Notes: generated by a model not told the origin, from the sequence alone. Shown: positions 1 to 11,725, numbered from the stretch's first letter. The stretch: DNA of 17,707 nucleotides from Diatrype stigma (GCA_022225965.2 JAKJXP020000213.1:1-17707); one strand, 5' to 3'. A program made the numbers and translations.

Positions 1-117
1 GTAAAAATCGTCTTGGCCGCTAGTCAGTCTTTTGAAAGTCCTCAACCAAGGACCGTCCCCACTGCTGGATTCGATCCCCGGGACCGTCTCTAAAAACCCC
101 CCCCGCGCGGTAAGGTA

Positions 118-127
118 TACCTAGGTA
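118..127. repeat. TACCTAGGTA palindrome
   Basis: This is a perfect 10-base palindrome. The same 10-mer recurs at 9874-9883, and its core CCTAGGTA at 5012-5019 and 15522-15529. Four copies of an 8-mer are more than chance would usually give in 17.7 kb on two strands (about 0.5 expected with even base use). All copies are non-coding or at a splice junction. Function is unknown. Confidence 0.6.
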
Positions 128-192
128 TCCCTTGGGCCGGTGTTACCTGGGAGTTGAAACAACAAAAACCACCTTTTCATAGGCATAGCTAG

Positions 193-223
193 TAGAGTTT
201 TCCCCATAGAGTTTTCCCCATAG
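193..223. repeat. Short tandem repeat, 14-base unit, about 2.2 copies
   Basis: The unit TAGAGTTTTCCCCA occurs at 193-206 and again without any change at 207-220, followed by the first three bases of a third copy. It is non-coding and looks like a recent slippage duplication. Confidence 0.85.
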
Positions 224-702
224 CCCGCCTTACAGAAGGCATCATGACAGTCTGAGGCTACCTAAGTAGGTCGGGATATAGGTTACTCAATTGACAAGGC
301 AGTGAAAAAGACCTTGAACTTCTTGAAGTCCTATTCGATAGCATATCACAAAACTTAAACAACGCCGGCAATGGACTTCAGATGAATTTAACTGTATTTG
401 ATATTTATACGTGATGGCGTTATCCTTTATCTTCTTCCAACCTGCCTATACTAATCATGTATCTGCATGTTCCCTTTCTGTTCGGACTTAAGCCTATGTT
501 GTTGGTTGCGCACCACGCGTCAGCAACGATTTCGTTCCAGTCTGATAACGATCCCCGTCTTCCCCCGGGGCCCCACATGTAGGTACGTGCATATATCACA
601 TGTAGGCTGAGTGAGATCAGACAGATAGGTAAGTAGGTAGTTAATCTTTCATCCTTGCTTTCTTCCTTTGCTTCTTTTCCCCTTTTCCCCTCGCAATACA
701 AA

Positions 703-1920
703 TCACAACCGGGAAGCACCGCCCGCCTCGAGCGGCTTGACCTCGACGAGCAGCTTGCCGTAGTTGCTGCCGTCGAAGAGCTTCAGGATGGCCGAGTCGG
801 CGGCCTGCAGGCCCCCCGGGACAATGGTCTTCTTGTGCTTGAGCTTGCCCTCAGCGAGCCAGCGGGCGATCTCCTCGCGCGCGGCCGCGTACTCGCCCGC
901 GTAATCGAACACGATGAACCCCTCCATGCGGACGCGCTGCGCCGTGACGATGGCCAGGTTCCGGATCCCCGCGCCGGGCGCCCCCTTGCCCGGGTTGTTG
1001 TAGCCGCTGATGGAGCCGCACATGACGAAGCGGGCGCGGGGCGCCGCGCGCGCCAGCACCGCCTCGAGCACCGGCCCGCCCACGTTGTCCCAGTACACGT
1101 TGACGTAGTCGGGCGTGGCGGCCGCCAGGTCCTTCGCGAACGTCGCCGACTTGTAGTTGACGGCCGCGTCGAACCCGAGCTCCGCCGTCAGCCACCGGCA
1201 CTTGTCCTCGCTGCCCGCGATGCCCACGACGCGCTTCGCGCCCCGCAGCTTGGCGATCTGGCCCGCTACCGACCCCGTCGCGCCCGCCGCGCCCGACACC
1301 ACCACCGTGTCGCCCGGCCCGGGATGCCCGATCTTCGACAGCCCGAAGTACGCCGTCAGGCCCGTCCAGCCCAGCACGCCGATCGCGTCCGCAGGGCTGG
1401 TGCCCGCCGGCACCGTGACCACGTCGAAGTTCGGCGGCGCTACGATCGCCACCTCCTGCCACCCCGTCGTCGCCGTCACGAGGTCACCCACCTTGACTGA
1501 GGCGTTCTTCGATGCCAGCACCCGGGAAACGGTGGCGCCGCGCATGATCTCGCCGATGGCGACGGGCGGCACGTAGGAGCGTGTGTCTACGCGATCGTGT
1601 TAGTCGGCTTGCTACATTCTTCAGCCCGCCCTTAAAGTGGGGATTTGCAGGATATGCGTGTAGATGGATGCTCCGGCGTAAGACGACGGTACCGTGGGGA
1701 GGTAGGGCCACGTGAGGAGGCTAAAACGACATTACGTACCATTCAGCCATCCTCGCATGGCGGGGTCAAGAGACAAGTACAAAGCCTCTACGAGGATCTC
1801 GTTGTCCTTTAGATCGTCGGCCGTGGGTGCTGGTTCGCGCACCTGCTTGAAGGTCTTGCCGGGGATGATGTTATCGGTTGGCCGCTCCGCGAGGCGGATC
1901 GACAGGTTTTCACGAGCCAT
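703..1920 (-). CDS. NADP-dependent medium-chain reductase, zinc-free (LTB4 12-hydroxydehydrogenase / alkenal double-bond reductase type)
   Basis: Two exons, 1740-1920 and 703-1586, join to 354 residues. The intron (1587-1739, 153 bases) has a GTACGT donor, a CTAAC branch site and a TAG acceptor; splicing rebuilds the family motif RGWLNDTRSYVPPVAIGE across the junction, with Asp61 as the split codon. The N-terminal GroES-like half carries LDPAMRGW (51-58). The Rossmann half carries the dinucleotide loop GAAGATG (159-165) and a WDNVGG segment (226-231). The zinc ligands of classical alcohol dehydrogenases are absent, as expected for this family, which reduces the C=C bond of enals, enones or related lipids with NADPH. 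Length is normal for the family (about 330-355). The C-terminus is A-S-R-L; SRL is an accepted peroxisomal targeting signal type 1. The exact substrate cannot be read from sequence. A 134-codon frame on the opposite strand is a GC-rich shadow. Confidence 0.93.
1587..1739 (-). other. Intron of the MDR reductase gene
   Basis: The donor GTACGT follows codon 60 plus one base; the acceptor is GCGTAG, with CGACTAACAC as branch site about 15 bases upstream of it. The phase-1 junction restores Asp61 and the conserved NDTRSYVPP run. Confidence 0.92.
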
Positions 1921-3011
1921 GGTGTGTGTATGTTGATTTGGTTATTTCGAGATTATGTTTTGTGAAAAGTAGAAGAGGTTCGACGGAGTTGAAATTGTGT
2001 TGTAAGTAAGACAGGTCAATAAGATTGAAAATGGACAGGCGATAGATAGCACTATATAGGTAGCCTGTCTGTCTCTATATGACGTTTATCGTCAAACGCT
2101 ATCCACAGCCTCCACGGCGTTCCACGCTATTTTATCTACTATGTAACAGCTCCGCTACACAGCTTAATAATGTCACTGGAACACTGCTGTGTACGTAAAG
2201 TCCCGTCGGTTTTAGGACCAACTTAGGCATCCCAAGATCCGTATTTCAACATGATGGCTACCCTCATCGGTGCATCAGTCTCTCCACCGGCGGGTGAACA
2301 GTCCCAAAGAGTTCTTGTTTCGAGACATTGGTCTCAACGGCCAACCCGCCACATACCTACATAATAAGTAGTACCTTGTCTAGGAGTCTAACTACTACCT
2401 GTAAGTTAGTAACTGCATGCAAATTCGCTGCAGGTTTCTCTCAACGACTAAACTTCTTTAATGACTAAAGAGCTTTGGTGGGCTGCACCCGTACGCACCG
2501 AGGCTCGGGTTGAACGGGGGTGGCCTACCTAGACTTCGTACCTTAGCTAAGATGTTTCATAGGCCGATCGCACTTTGTCAGTTCCGATTGGCCAAACCCT
2601 CTCGGGCGCCTGTTGAAAACGGAAGCCGCCTGGCCTGCGTGGGGCCTTGCTCCGACTTGAGGGGCTTGAAGGACGGCCGCCAATCCCGAGAAGGCCTAGT
2701 TCGGGCACGGAATTGCCGCCGCTAGAAGCCTGTAGATCTCTCGGGCGCGTGCTGCTAGGGGGCCTGGGGACTTGCCGAGGTCCAACGTCGAATTGTCTAC
2801 ATATATGTATGTATGTACGAATGAACCTAGGCTTTAATAGATCGTTATCTATATACGGCATCGAGCTTTGACAAGTAATTATGTACTATGTAGACATGTC
2901 TGTGCAATACATGGATATTTTGTAGTCTTCATGTCTTGAGTGGAGATTCCGTCCTACCTCGCATGTAAAGCTTTGCTGGGCTTTTGCTGAGCTCTGTTAA
3001 TCACGTCTCGC
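1921..3011. other. Intergenic region between the MBL hydrolase gene and the MDR reductase gene
   Basis: The left part is the promoter and 5' UTR of the minus-strand reductase; the right end is the 3' flank of the minus-strand MBL gene. A GC-rich patch at about 2590-2790 produces overlapping frames on both strands (71-104 codons), but neither has recognisable motifs, a supporting start context or a partner exon. TG/TA-rich sequence lies near 2800-2830. I see no complete gene. Confidence 0.55.
2052..2058 (-). promoter_or_regulatory. TATA-like element of the MDR reductase gene
   Basis: TATATAG reads on the minus strand about 132 bases before the reductase start codon. Position and sequence suit a fungal TATA box, but this short motif could also be chance. 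Confidence 0.4.
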
Positions 3012-4226
3012 TCAAACCAGCTCGTACCGCGTCCCTCCGAACACGGGAGCCATGCACCCCGGCATCTCCTGCTCGATCTTGACCTTGAACCGCCACCCGG
3101 TGCAGTGGCCCGGCATCAGGACCCGGGGCTGCAGGGCCTTCAGGTCCCGCATCGAGCTCTCCATCTTCTCCGCGCTCGCGTCCGCCAGGTGGTAGCCCCC
3201 CACCACCGTGTACAAGGGCGTTGTGCCTGTCGCTCCCTCTCCCTCTCCCTCCCCCCTTCCCCCTCCGCCGCCGAGCGCCACCGCGTGCCGCGCGACGTTG
3301 ACGACGCCCGCGTGGCTGCACCCCGTGAACACCACCAGGCCCTTGCCCCGGAGGTGGCACATGACGAGGCGCTCGTCCATGATGAGCTCATCCTTCTCCC
3401 ACTCCTGCTGCTGCGTCTCCGCGTCCAGTTCCAACCGGATCCCGCCGCGGATCCCGCCTTCGTAGGCCGTCTCCCGCGGGATCGAGCCCGACACCAGGAA
3501 CATGCCATCTAGGACGGTGTGCGGCTCGCTGCTTTTGAACACCGTCGCGCCCGCCTGCTCGATCTCCTCGAACGTCGGGTCCGGCTCGAGCGAGATCGGG
3601 ATGGGCTGCTGCTGCTGCTGCTCGCCTCCCGCCATCGCCATCACGCCTCGGTAGGTTGGGCGGTCTGGGTGTAGATCGGCTACGACCTTTTTATAGTGAG
3701 TAGTATCAGTAGTAACAGTGGTGTGGTTGGTGGTTTCCCCAGAATTTCCAGCGTGCCCTCCCGCCGATCCCTTCTTCCGCTTGGCCGCTTCCACCATCCG
3801 AATAGCGCTCAGCATCCCGCCGGAGTGGTCGCGGTGCCAGTGCGACAGGACGATGGTCTCGATGGCGCCGGCGTCGAGGCCCAGCCGCGCGACGTTCCGC
3901 TCCCAGACGGCCTCCTCGGGCCCGGCGTCGAACAGTAGCGTGTGCGACGTACCGTCACTGGTGGCCGCCGTGATCAGGAGGGAGAGCCCGTGCGCGCCGC
4001 AGCACAGCGTGTCCATCCGCATCTCCGTGGCGGCGCCCCCGCGCTGCTGCGCGTCGCAGGCCGACAGCGGCGTGAGCGGCGCGCCCATGAACGACTGCGC
4101 GTGCTGGACCCCCGGGTGCGGCGACGGCGAGATCTGGTCGATCTCGTCGTTGACGATGGCGTGGATCGTTATACTGTCGACCTCCACGAGGGTGGGGAGA
4201 GGAGGAGGAGCCTGGGGAGAACCCAT
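3012..4226 (-). CDS. Metallo-beta-lactamase-fold hydrolase, COG1237 / DHPS-like type
   Basis: A single exon of 404 residues. The MBL signature SHWHRDHSGG gives metal-ligand candidates His129, His131, Asp133 and His134. Later motifs TGCSHAG (His305), GGYHLA (His346) and PGHCTG (His374) are the set seen in the DHPS-like branch (COG1237), whose members are mostly uncharacterised metal-dependent hydrolases. All expected histidines are present, so it should be active; the substrate is unknown. The start at 4226 is the first in-frame ATG after a TATA-like element and has A at -3. The frame stays open upstream to 4574, but that part crosses the TATA element and looks like untranslated sequence. Two low-complexity insertions stand out: a Ser/Gly/Thr-rich loop at about 153-178 and a Gly/Glu-rich loop at about 319-334, plus a five-glutamine run at 203-207. 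No signal peptide is evident, so a cytosolic protein is likely. It is divergent from the unidentified gene at 6004. Confidence 0.9.
   Translation of the reverse strand: MGSPQAPPPLPTLVEVDSITIHAIVNDEIDQISPSPHPGVQHAQSFMGAPLTPLSACDAQQRGGAATEMRMDTLCCGAHGLSLLITAATSDGTSHTLLFDAGPEEAVWERNVARLGLDAGAIETIVLSHWHRDHSGGMLSAIRMVEAAKRKKGSAGGHAGNSGETTNHTTVTTDTTHYKKVVADLHPDRPTYRGVMAMAGGEQQQQQPIPISLEPDPTFEEIEQAGATVFKSSEPHTVLDGMFLVSGSIPRETAYEGGIRGGIRLELDAETQQQEWEKDELIMDERLVMCHLRGKGLVVFTGCSHAGVVNVARHAVALGGGGGRGEGEGEGATGTTPLYTVVGGYHLADASAEKMESSMRDLKALQPRVLMPGHCTGWRFKVKIEQEMPGCMAPVFGGTRYELV
3607..3622. repeat. CTG/CAG trinucleotide run encoding polyglutamine
   Basis: A short perfect triplet run inside the MBL coding region encodes five glutamines (residues 203-207) just past the VDLHPDRP-like segment. 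It lies in a variable surface region and could change length between strains. Confidence 0.75.
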
Positions 4227-6003
4227 CGTGGTGTGTTGTAGGGAGTGAGTAGGCTGGGGGCTATTTGTCGGGTGTAGTATAGTATGTTTGCTGTTGTGAT
4301 GCCTCTTAGTGAAATCCTTACTATGAAAGCTGTAGTGTGTGATGATGAATTGGGATATCGACCTCTTTCGTCCTGAATGTGTCGAGGTGACACAATCTGT
4401 ATTTATATACACGAAGACATTCGAAGTAAGCGGTTCAAGTCGATCACCCACCATCACGTACGTTGCTGACTGAACATGGCTGTCTATGCATATTGTATCC
4501 CCACTTCGTTCGAGCTCTTGATCATTTAGCAATACGTCTATTGTCCAAGTCAAGATTGAAAATGTAGCTACCATCGATCGATTTCTATATGTATCATGTA
4601 AGCACTACGCTATAGGGCTGCGGGCGGCTAAGAAACGGATATCGGCTACCAGGATGCAACCCGGGGCTGACATAGACAACGCGCAGGCGTATGTCAGCAC
4701 GCAGGTACGTTTTGGCATTGTTATACAATTTATATATAGACATCAGCGGCTGCAGAAACCGCGGGGTTTTCTAGTAATCCATCGAATGTTCGAAGGAAAT
4801 GCCGGACTGGCTATTACGAACTACGAATAAGCACCAAATAGGGGATATGAATATAGGGGCTTTGCCTGATTGGTTTAGATGCTAGAAACTCTGGATCGCC
4901 GACATCTACATAGCGCATTTCTGGGATTATACCTAGTCGGCGACCTCCACTATACCCGCACTTAAGTAAGCGGGAACCACTTGTAGTTTAGGGGAACCCA
5001 AGTAGCCAGTGCCTAGGTATGGACAGATATATAGCTGAATCATTCCCGTCGACAGGCAGGTTTCGACCTTACGTATACGGGCCTTAGGCTGGTAACCATC
5101 TCTATGATGAGCTCAGCTGCTAAGATTGCGATCTAGATGCCACATAATTATGTATTTGATGGCAACATTTCTAACGAGATTAGCAAGAGCGAATTCATCA
5201 TATGATGCAAAATTAAGTCAAATTAAATACGGGTATCCCACTGCAGGGCGCGTCCCAAGATCTTGCATATCAAAGAAACGCCATTCACTTTCGCAGCACC
5301 TATATGATCATATACCTCCCAGCAGCAACCCCTTTTTCTCGGGGGCCGGGAGGGTGGGGGGGGGCTCTATGCCTCCCGTCTCTTTCATGAGATCCAGGGT
5401 CAAGCTGAAGCTGTATCATCAGGAAAGGGTCTTGAAAGAAACCGCAGCTGACAAGCTTGCATATGGAGTCAAATCATCAAACACTCGCGCTGGAATAGGA
5501 GGAATGCTTGCTCACGACCTCGGGAAGGTTCCCAAGTCGGCCAGCATGGGCAGGAGGTACATGTATGTAGCTGCCAGTGGTGTTCGGCCCTCCTCCACTT
5601 GCGTATACTTGGTTCTGGACTAAGACGCCCCTTTAGACCTCGACTTTCACCCTTACCGGTTGCAGTACCTAGATGACCGGGCTTGGTCTCTTAGACGAGA
5701 ACAACCGCAGCTCCCCAACGCGAGGGGTCGATTTGGAAGGCACACCTAGTATACAGCATCTAATGATCCTTGCTTCGTCCAAGGTCAAATCGACCTTCAC
5801 AGCAGGAACGGTCTTACTGATGCCAGAATACTATAGACAAGTACTTACCTAAGCATGTTTACTTTCGTGCAGCCTTGGTCGTCGTGATCACAGACTGTTG
5901 CATCAATCTTTTGTGCATCAGACTTATCGCCAATAATCCTTCATAGACTACTTGGTACACATTAGTCGCATCGTTACATTACATCTGAGGAGCCGCTATC
6001 ACC
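4227..6003. other. Divergent intergenic region between the MBL gene and the unidentified gene
   Basis: This 1.8 kb separates two genes transcribed away from each other, so it should hold both promoters. The left part has the MBL TATA-like element. A CCTAGGTA element lies at 5012-5019 and a short G-run near 5350-5365. A 165-codon plus frame (5126-5623) has no recognisable motif, weak start context and no partner exon; I do not call it a gene, though it cannot be excluded. No tRNA or other RNA gene was recognised. Confidence 0.5.
4401..4409 (-). promoter_or_regulatory. TATA box of the MBL hydrolase gene
   Basis: TATATAAAT reads on the minus strand about 175 bases upstream of the start codon at 4226. 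It is the best TATA match in the window and supports transcription beginning downstream of it, which excludes the in-frame upstream extension to 4574 from the protein. Confidence 0.6.
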
Positions 6004-7638
6004 ATGTCTATATACAAGTGGTCTCTTCCTGGCAGAAGCCTATCTCGAGGCAAGTCTCCTGAGGAGAAGTTCTCAACTGCGCGCATGAGCCAACCAAAGC
6101 TACACCGGCGTGGGAATCTATCCACAGTGTTCTCAAATATGTTTGACAAGGAGGAGAACCACCAAGATACTGAGAATACCATACCGGCCATTGAAATGAC
6201 GCAATTCCATGCTCCAGAATCACAGACAATCATCTCGTCTGACGCCGATAGTACGCAATACGATTTTGCCCATCGAACACAAGCGACATGGCCGAATATC
6301 AGAGGTCGGGGAGTTGATGTTTCCTTCGTACCTATGCCTGGAGCAGTCGGAAATATGAATCATAACCAATACGAGATCCGACGAGCGAACGAACGCGTAT
6401 TTTCCCTTGACGAGGACAATGGCGAACGAGTACAGACTCTGGATGACAACATGGCGATGACCAAACCCATCGCGGATAACAGGACGGATAGCTCCCCATC
6501 GTCGTCTTATCCATCAGAAGGCATTCGCTCTCCTTGGTCTAACGAAGGCTCTCCCGAGCCATCTGAAGCTACCAAGGCTTTCATATCCGATTTAGTGCGA
6601 TACAATTCATTACCGATGAAACTACTATCATCACAACCTGGTACCTCGGAGATTCAGTTACCGCTGAAGGAAAACGATGGTCACAGCCTGGCTGAAGAAC
6701 TGGAGACTATTCCTGGTATCACTGGCTCTGAAATGGGAAATGTCGACTGTGCCCCTACGAAAGTAGTCTGCGGTGGGATCTTGAGGGAGACAGGAACGCC
6801 CCAGGTAAAGTACAGCTCATGGCCTTCAAAAGGTCATGGGAGGAATACTGAGTGCCTCAAAACGTTTCTGGAAAATGAGTGCCATGGCCATGTCATGGAC
6901 CCTCCAGAATCCTTTTCCCAGTCTCGATTTCCGGCCGCATATCTACCAGTCCTTGCGGAGACTAGTGTATGCGAACCAGTTGATGATCCTCCCTTACGGT
7001 CGAACATCTCCAGTACTAAGAGCGTTGCCGGTTCGAGAGCTGAGGATGGGGAGGTCAATCCTTCGGATCTGGCGCTTGAGGGATGCTCCATTCACACTCG
7101 CCCAACGAGGTGCACATCGGCTTATCTAGGTTCTTATTCCACGGCCAACGCCGAAGAAATCGGCAGCCATGAAATGCCTATGCTGTATAGAGTCACAAGG
7201 GTCCCATCGCCCGGGAACAATGCATCTCCAATCAGCTTTACGCAGCGTGTCCAGAACTTCAGAATCGAGAAATGGGCCAGAAAGTTGTGTAAGCGTTCCA
7301 AAATCCGCTTCCAGCATGCTGTCAAAACTACGCCATCTTCGATTATAGGGCGTCACTTTACAGACCCCGGCGCCTCTCGCAATAAAAAACCCAAGAAATT
7401 TGCCAGAGCTGAGATGAAGAGGAAGAAATCGATAGGACTTTTCTGGGCTCGAGACAAGAAATCGAAGAAAGCTGTTGGCCCGCAGAGGATAACGCACAAT
7501 ATAAGATCCCGCTATGCGGACTCTGCCATAGGTAAGAGAAGGTCCCTGATGGCAATGCGGCAATCATGGAGGGAGAAGAAGAGCATGGCTCGTGGTCACG
7601 ATGCGGCTCAGAAGAGAGCAGTCTCTTGGCCAGCTTAG
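6004..7638 (+). CDS. Unidentified 544-residue protein, Ser/Pro-rich with a basic C-terminal third
   Basis: I do not recognise this protein. The frame is open for 545 codons without an intron, and the start has a good context (ATCACCATG, A at -3). The N-terminal half is hydrophilic and rich in Ser, Pro, Glu and Asn, so probably disordered. From about residue 417 the sequence becomes Lys/Arg-rich: RIEKWARKLCKRSKIRF (about 420-436), then clusters around 460-476 and 483-489, any of which could be nuclear localisation signals or nucleic-acid contacts. No signal peptide or membrane segment is visible. Third positions lack the strong G/C bias of the other four genes, and the gene is the only one on the plus strand. 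It is divergent from the MBL gene and convergent with the Old Yellow Enzyme gene. It may be a lineage-restricted regulatory or scaffold protein; a young gene or a decaying one is possible, but the intact length argues for a functional protein. Confidence 0.72.
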   Translation: MSIYKWSLPGRSLSRGKSPEEKFSTARMSQPKLHRRGNLSTVFSNMFDKEENHQDTENTIPAIEMTQFHAPESQTIISSDADSTQYDFAHRTQATWPNIRGRGVDVSFVPMPGAVGNMNHNQYEIRRANERVFSLDEDNGERVQTLDDNMAMTKPIADNRTDSSPSSSYPSEGIRSPWSNEGSPEPSEATKAFISDLVRYNSLPMKLLSSQPGTSEIQLPLKENDGHSLAEELETIPGITGSEMGNVDCAPTKVVCGGILRETGTPQVKYSSWPSKGHGRNTECLKTFLENECHGHVMDPPESFSQSRFPAAYLPVLAETSVCEPVDDPPLRSNISSTKSVAGSRAEDGEVNPSDLALEGCSIHTRPTRCTSAYLGSYSTANAEEIGSHEMPMLYRVTRVPSPGNNASPISFTQRVQNFRIEKWARKLCKRSKIRFQHAVKTTPSSIIGRHFTDPGASRNKKPKKFARAEMKRKKSIGLFWARDKKSKKAVGPQRITHNIRSRYADSAIGKRRSLMAMRQSWREKKSMARGHDAAQKRAVSWPA

Positions 7639-8421
7639 GTCCTAGGCAACATGGTCTGGGAATTACAGTGGATTATTGGGTTAAACGACTGATTGTGGCA
7701 GCTCTTTTGGTTATTGTGTCAGACCTCAGATGAAGCATGTGATCAGATTCCTCTTCGCGTCGGACCTCTACCAAGACTTTAGGCTTAGTTGAAGTATGCA
7801 TGACAATACGAATTTTGAAAACCTCCGTACGATCTGTGCTTATATAGTACATGATAAGTATGCATACTCTCCTCATTTTTCTTTCATCTCTAGCCATATC
7901 CCTTTAATGATAATACGAATTCAAACATGGCCCGCCCCCTTTCTTGAAAAGGGCGTGCGGTCTTTTGACCCTAACGCCACTCATCGACGGCGGAAGCAAA
8001 GAAAGGAATGCATGCCCCCCCCCCCCCCAAACCCCAAAGTTATGCTTTATATATCTGGCGGTAAGGACCGGGCTTATTATGGATAGGTATATGCCTTGTT
8101 CATAATACGCAGGGATATTCATTGCCCTCGTTTGTTACGCAGTGCCAAGAGTATTATGTATTCTGGTGCATCACTACGAAAGCCTATCTAGCCGAGGCCC
8201 GTCCCCTAAGCTCTGTGAATACACTCTTTGGCATGGCCGACGTTACATATGGAGATGCTGAAATGCCTTATCGTTTTTCAATGAAAGGGACTGATATGTC
8301 GTTTAGATATCCCCTTTCTGTCCCACCTGAAAGCTCCAAGGATGCTCCATACCAGATCGCATTCTTATACCATCTATGAACTATAGAGGTTCGGCACCAG
8401 ACATTTCATGAAGACCTTCCC
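7639..8421. other. Convergent intergenic region with a C homopolymer
   Basis: This stretch lies between the 3' ends of the unidentified plus-strand gene and the minus-strand Old Yellow Enzyme gene, so it should hold both polyadenylation regions. It contains 14 consecutive C at 8015-8028. Short frames on both strands (72-96 codons) show no recognisable protein features. Confidence 0.55.
8015..8028. repeat. Poly(C) homopolymer, 14 bases
   Basis: This is an uninterrupted run of 14 C in non-coding DNA. The exact length is likely to be unreliable. Confidence 0.9.
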
Positions 8422-10255
<1,834 letters not shown>

Positions 10256-10381
10256 TTCGACTAATTGAGAGAATGATGGGCTGTGTTTGTATGGTGTGAA
10301 GGCCTGATGAAGGAGGATAAATCGGAATTGGGGCTCTAAGGAGGAAAGTTTTGAGAATACAACCCGAGGCCACCATGTATC

Positions 10382-10387
10382 TTTATA
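10382..10387 (-). promoter_or_regulatory. TATA box of the Old Yellow Enzyme gene
   Basis: TATAAA reads on the minus strand about 127 bases before the start codon at 10255, a spacing similar to the TATA-like elements of the other two minus-strand enzyme genes. Confidence 0.5.
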
Positions 10388-11051
10388 CCACCAACCTCCC
10401 CCGGGCAGTATTAACAAAGCATGCCGCTCACCCCTGTATATCTGAAGTAGCCCTACTTGTTATAGGTCGACCTTTAAGCGACCAAATGGATAGCTGTATA
10501 ATCTTAGTCATGACCAAGAGCTACTCCCATGTTTGCAGGAAGGCATGCATATGCGCATGATCCTGATGTGCCCTTACAGTACCGGAAGAGAGCGTCGACG
10601 CGCATCTCGTACTCAGATAAGGCCAGCCTGCAGTACCCGGCACAAGGTTGCAATATAGGGCATCGTGTTTCACGAAACCCCCGTCCCAGGGCGGGGACCA
10701 TTGAGGTGGACGTCATCCTGTGTCGTGCTACCCAAGCAGGCCAGCAATTTCGCTATCACTTTATCCTAGCAAAGGTTATTAGATTAGCGTTCTGTCGAGT
10801 CAGATGGTTAAGGTTTATGGGTGGCAGGCAGAAATAGGGGGTGCTTATTGGACGGGGTCACAGTAAGCAACTTACATATATAAGCCTGGGCGTTGTGTAT
10901 CATCCCACGTTATGGCATCCAGACGCTACGAAGACCGAAGTGCCCACACGAATGGCGGGATTGGATTGGATTCTTCGGTGTTTGGTGTGAGGCTCTACGT
11001 TTCACGGAGTTAATCGACACTTCGCATGATATACTGGGGTAGTTGGTATAA

Positions 11052-11067
11052 CCCCCCCCCCCCCCCC
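11052..11067. repeat. Poly(C) homopolymer, 16 bases
   Basis: This is an uninterrupted run of 16 C in non-coding DNA; the exact length may be a sequencing estimate. Confidence 0.9.
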
Positions 11068-11383
11068 TTTTCTGCCACCCACTCCGTAGACTTTACCCTG
11101 CTCCATTGCTTGCTAATGAATGTCCACCTCAGTGAATGATACTTATGTAATCTGTCTATTTATAACTAGGGGATGTAATTCCTCACGCCCAACTTGATCG
11201 CCCCGTATACTTATGAGATGCAGGATGGGATGGGTAAGGAGGCCCAACGGTTCCGAGTGGGCCGAGCATCGCCAGAGGGCAAACTGGACCGCATCCCACA
11301 TCGTGATTGGGACAACTCCGTCATTGCCTATTTCGATATCTTCATTCGGAATTCAGTTGCATTGCTTTCGAGCGTCGCATGAT

Positions 11384-11725
11384 TTAACTTTTTCGCTCTC
11401 TTCGGTGTTCTTTAGGGCAGACTCTGTCTTTGTCCATGCGATGGCCTGTCGTTCGTCCGTTATGAAATTCAGAGTAGGAGATTACATCTCCCACCTGTTT
11501 CTCTGGGTCGTTATTGCTAAAGAGGGGCTTACGGCGCAGGGATTCTGCTATAATCGACCACGACAGCGGGGACGGAACCCTCGTAGCACTCGTAGAGTTG
11601 CTAGCCAGCGTGCAAGGATATCCGGTGAGTCCTGGCTGCATTTCTGTAGGCTGGAGATACTGTTGGAGAATCCGATGGGCCCTTTCTGCATCGAAGTGAT
11701 TACAGAGACCTCGAAATTCTCTGCT
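11384..11725 (-). pseudogene. Possible gene fragment or exon, unidentified
   Basis: One minus frame is open for about 114 codons and has a hydrophilic, protein-like composition, including LCNHFDAERAHRILQQY followed further on by NNDPEKQVGDVISYSEF. It has no good start codon at its upstream end, where a stop codon precedes it, and no clear partner exon. The opposite strand carries a 180-codon frame (11213-11755) that overlaps it; both cannot be judged from composition alone. It could be an exon of an unrecognised gene, a decayed gene, or chance. I do not know its family. Confidence 0.25.

Larger units (their letters stand above)
1..702. other. Non-coding flank at the window edge, downstream of the MDR reductase gene
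   Basis: I see no convincing gene here. The stretch lies past the stop codon of the minus-strand reductase, so its right-hand part should hold that gene's 3' UTR and polyadenylation region. It contains a short C-run (97-104), a TACCTAGGTA palindrome (118-127), a 14-base tandem duplication (193-223) and a related TACCTAAGTAGGT element (259-271). A 99-codon minus frame ending at 420 overlaps the reductase 3' end and has no recognisable features. Confidence 0.6.

Noticed and set aside
40..100. tRNA-like GGATTCGATCCCC near the left edge
   Set aside because: It resembles a T-loop, but the stem bases do not pair and there is no matching D-arm, anticodon stem or acceptor stem.
655..1500. 281-codon plus-strand frame
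   Set aside because: It is the antisense of the MDR reductase second exon, with Arg/Ala/His-rich composition and no motif.
2510..2871. Overlapping 71-104 codon frames on both strands
   Set aside because: They come from a local GC-rich patch; neither strand has motifs or splice partners.
4227..4574. N-terminal extension of the MBL protein to 520 residues
   Set aside because: The extension crosses the TATA-like element at 4401-4409, has no internal in-frame ATG before 4226 and does not look conserved; the ATG at 4226 has the better context.
5126..5623. 165-codon plus-strand frame
   Set aside because: No recognisable motif, ordinary composition for non-coding DNA here and no partner exon; it is not excluded, but not supported.
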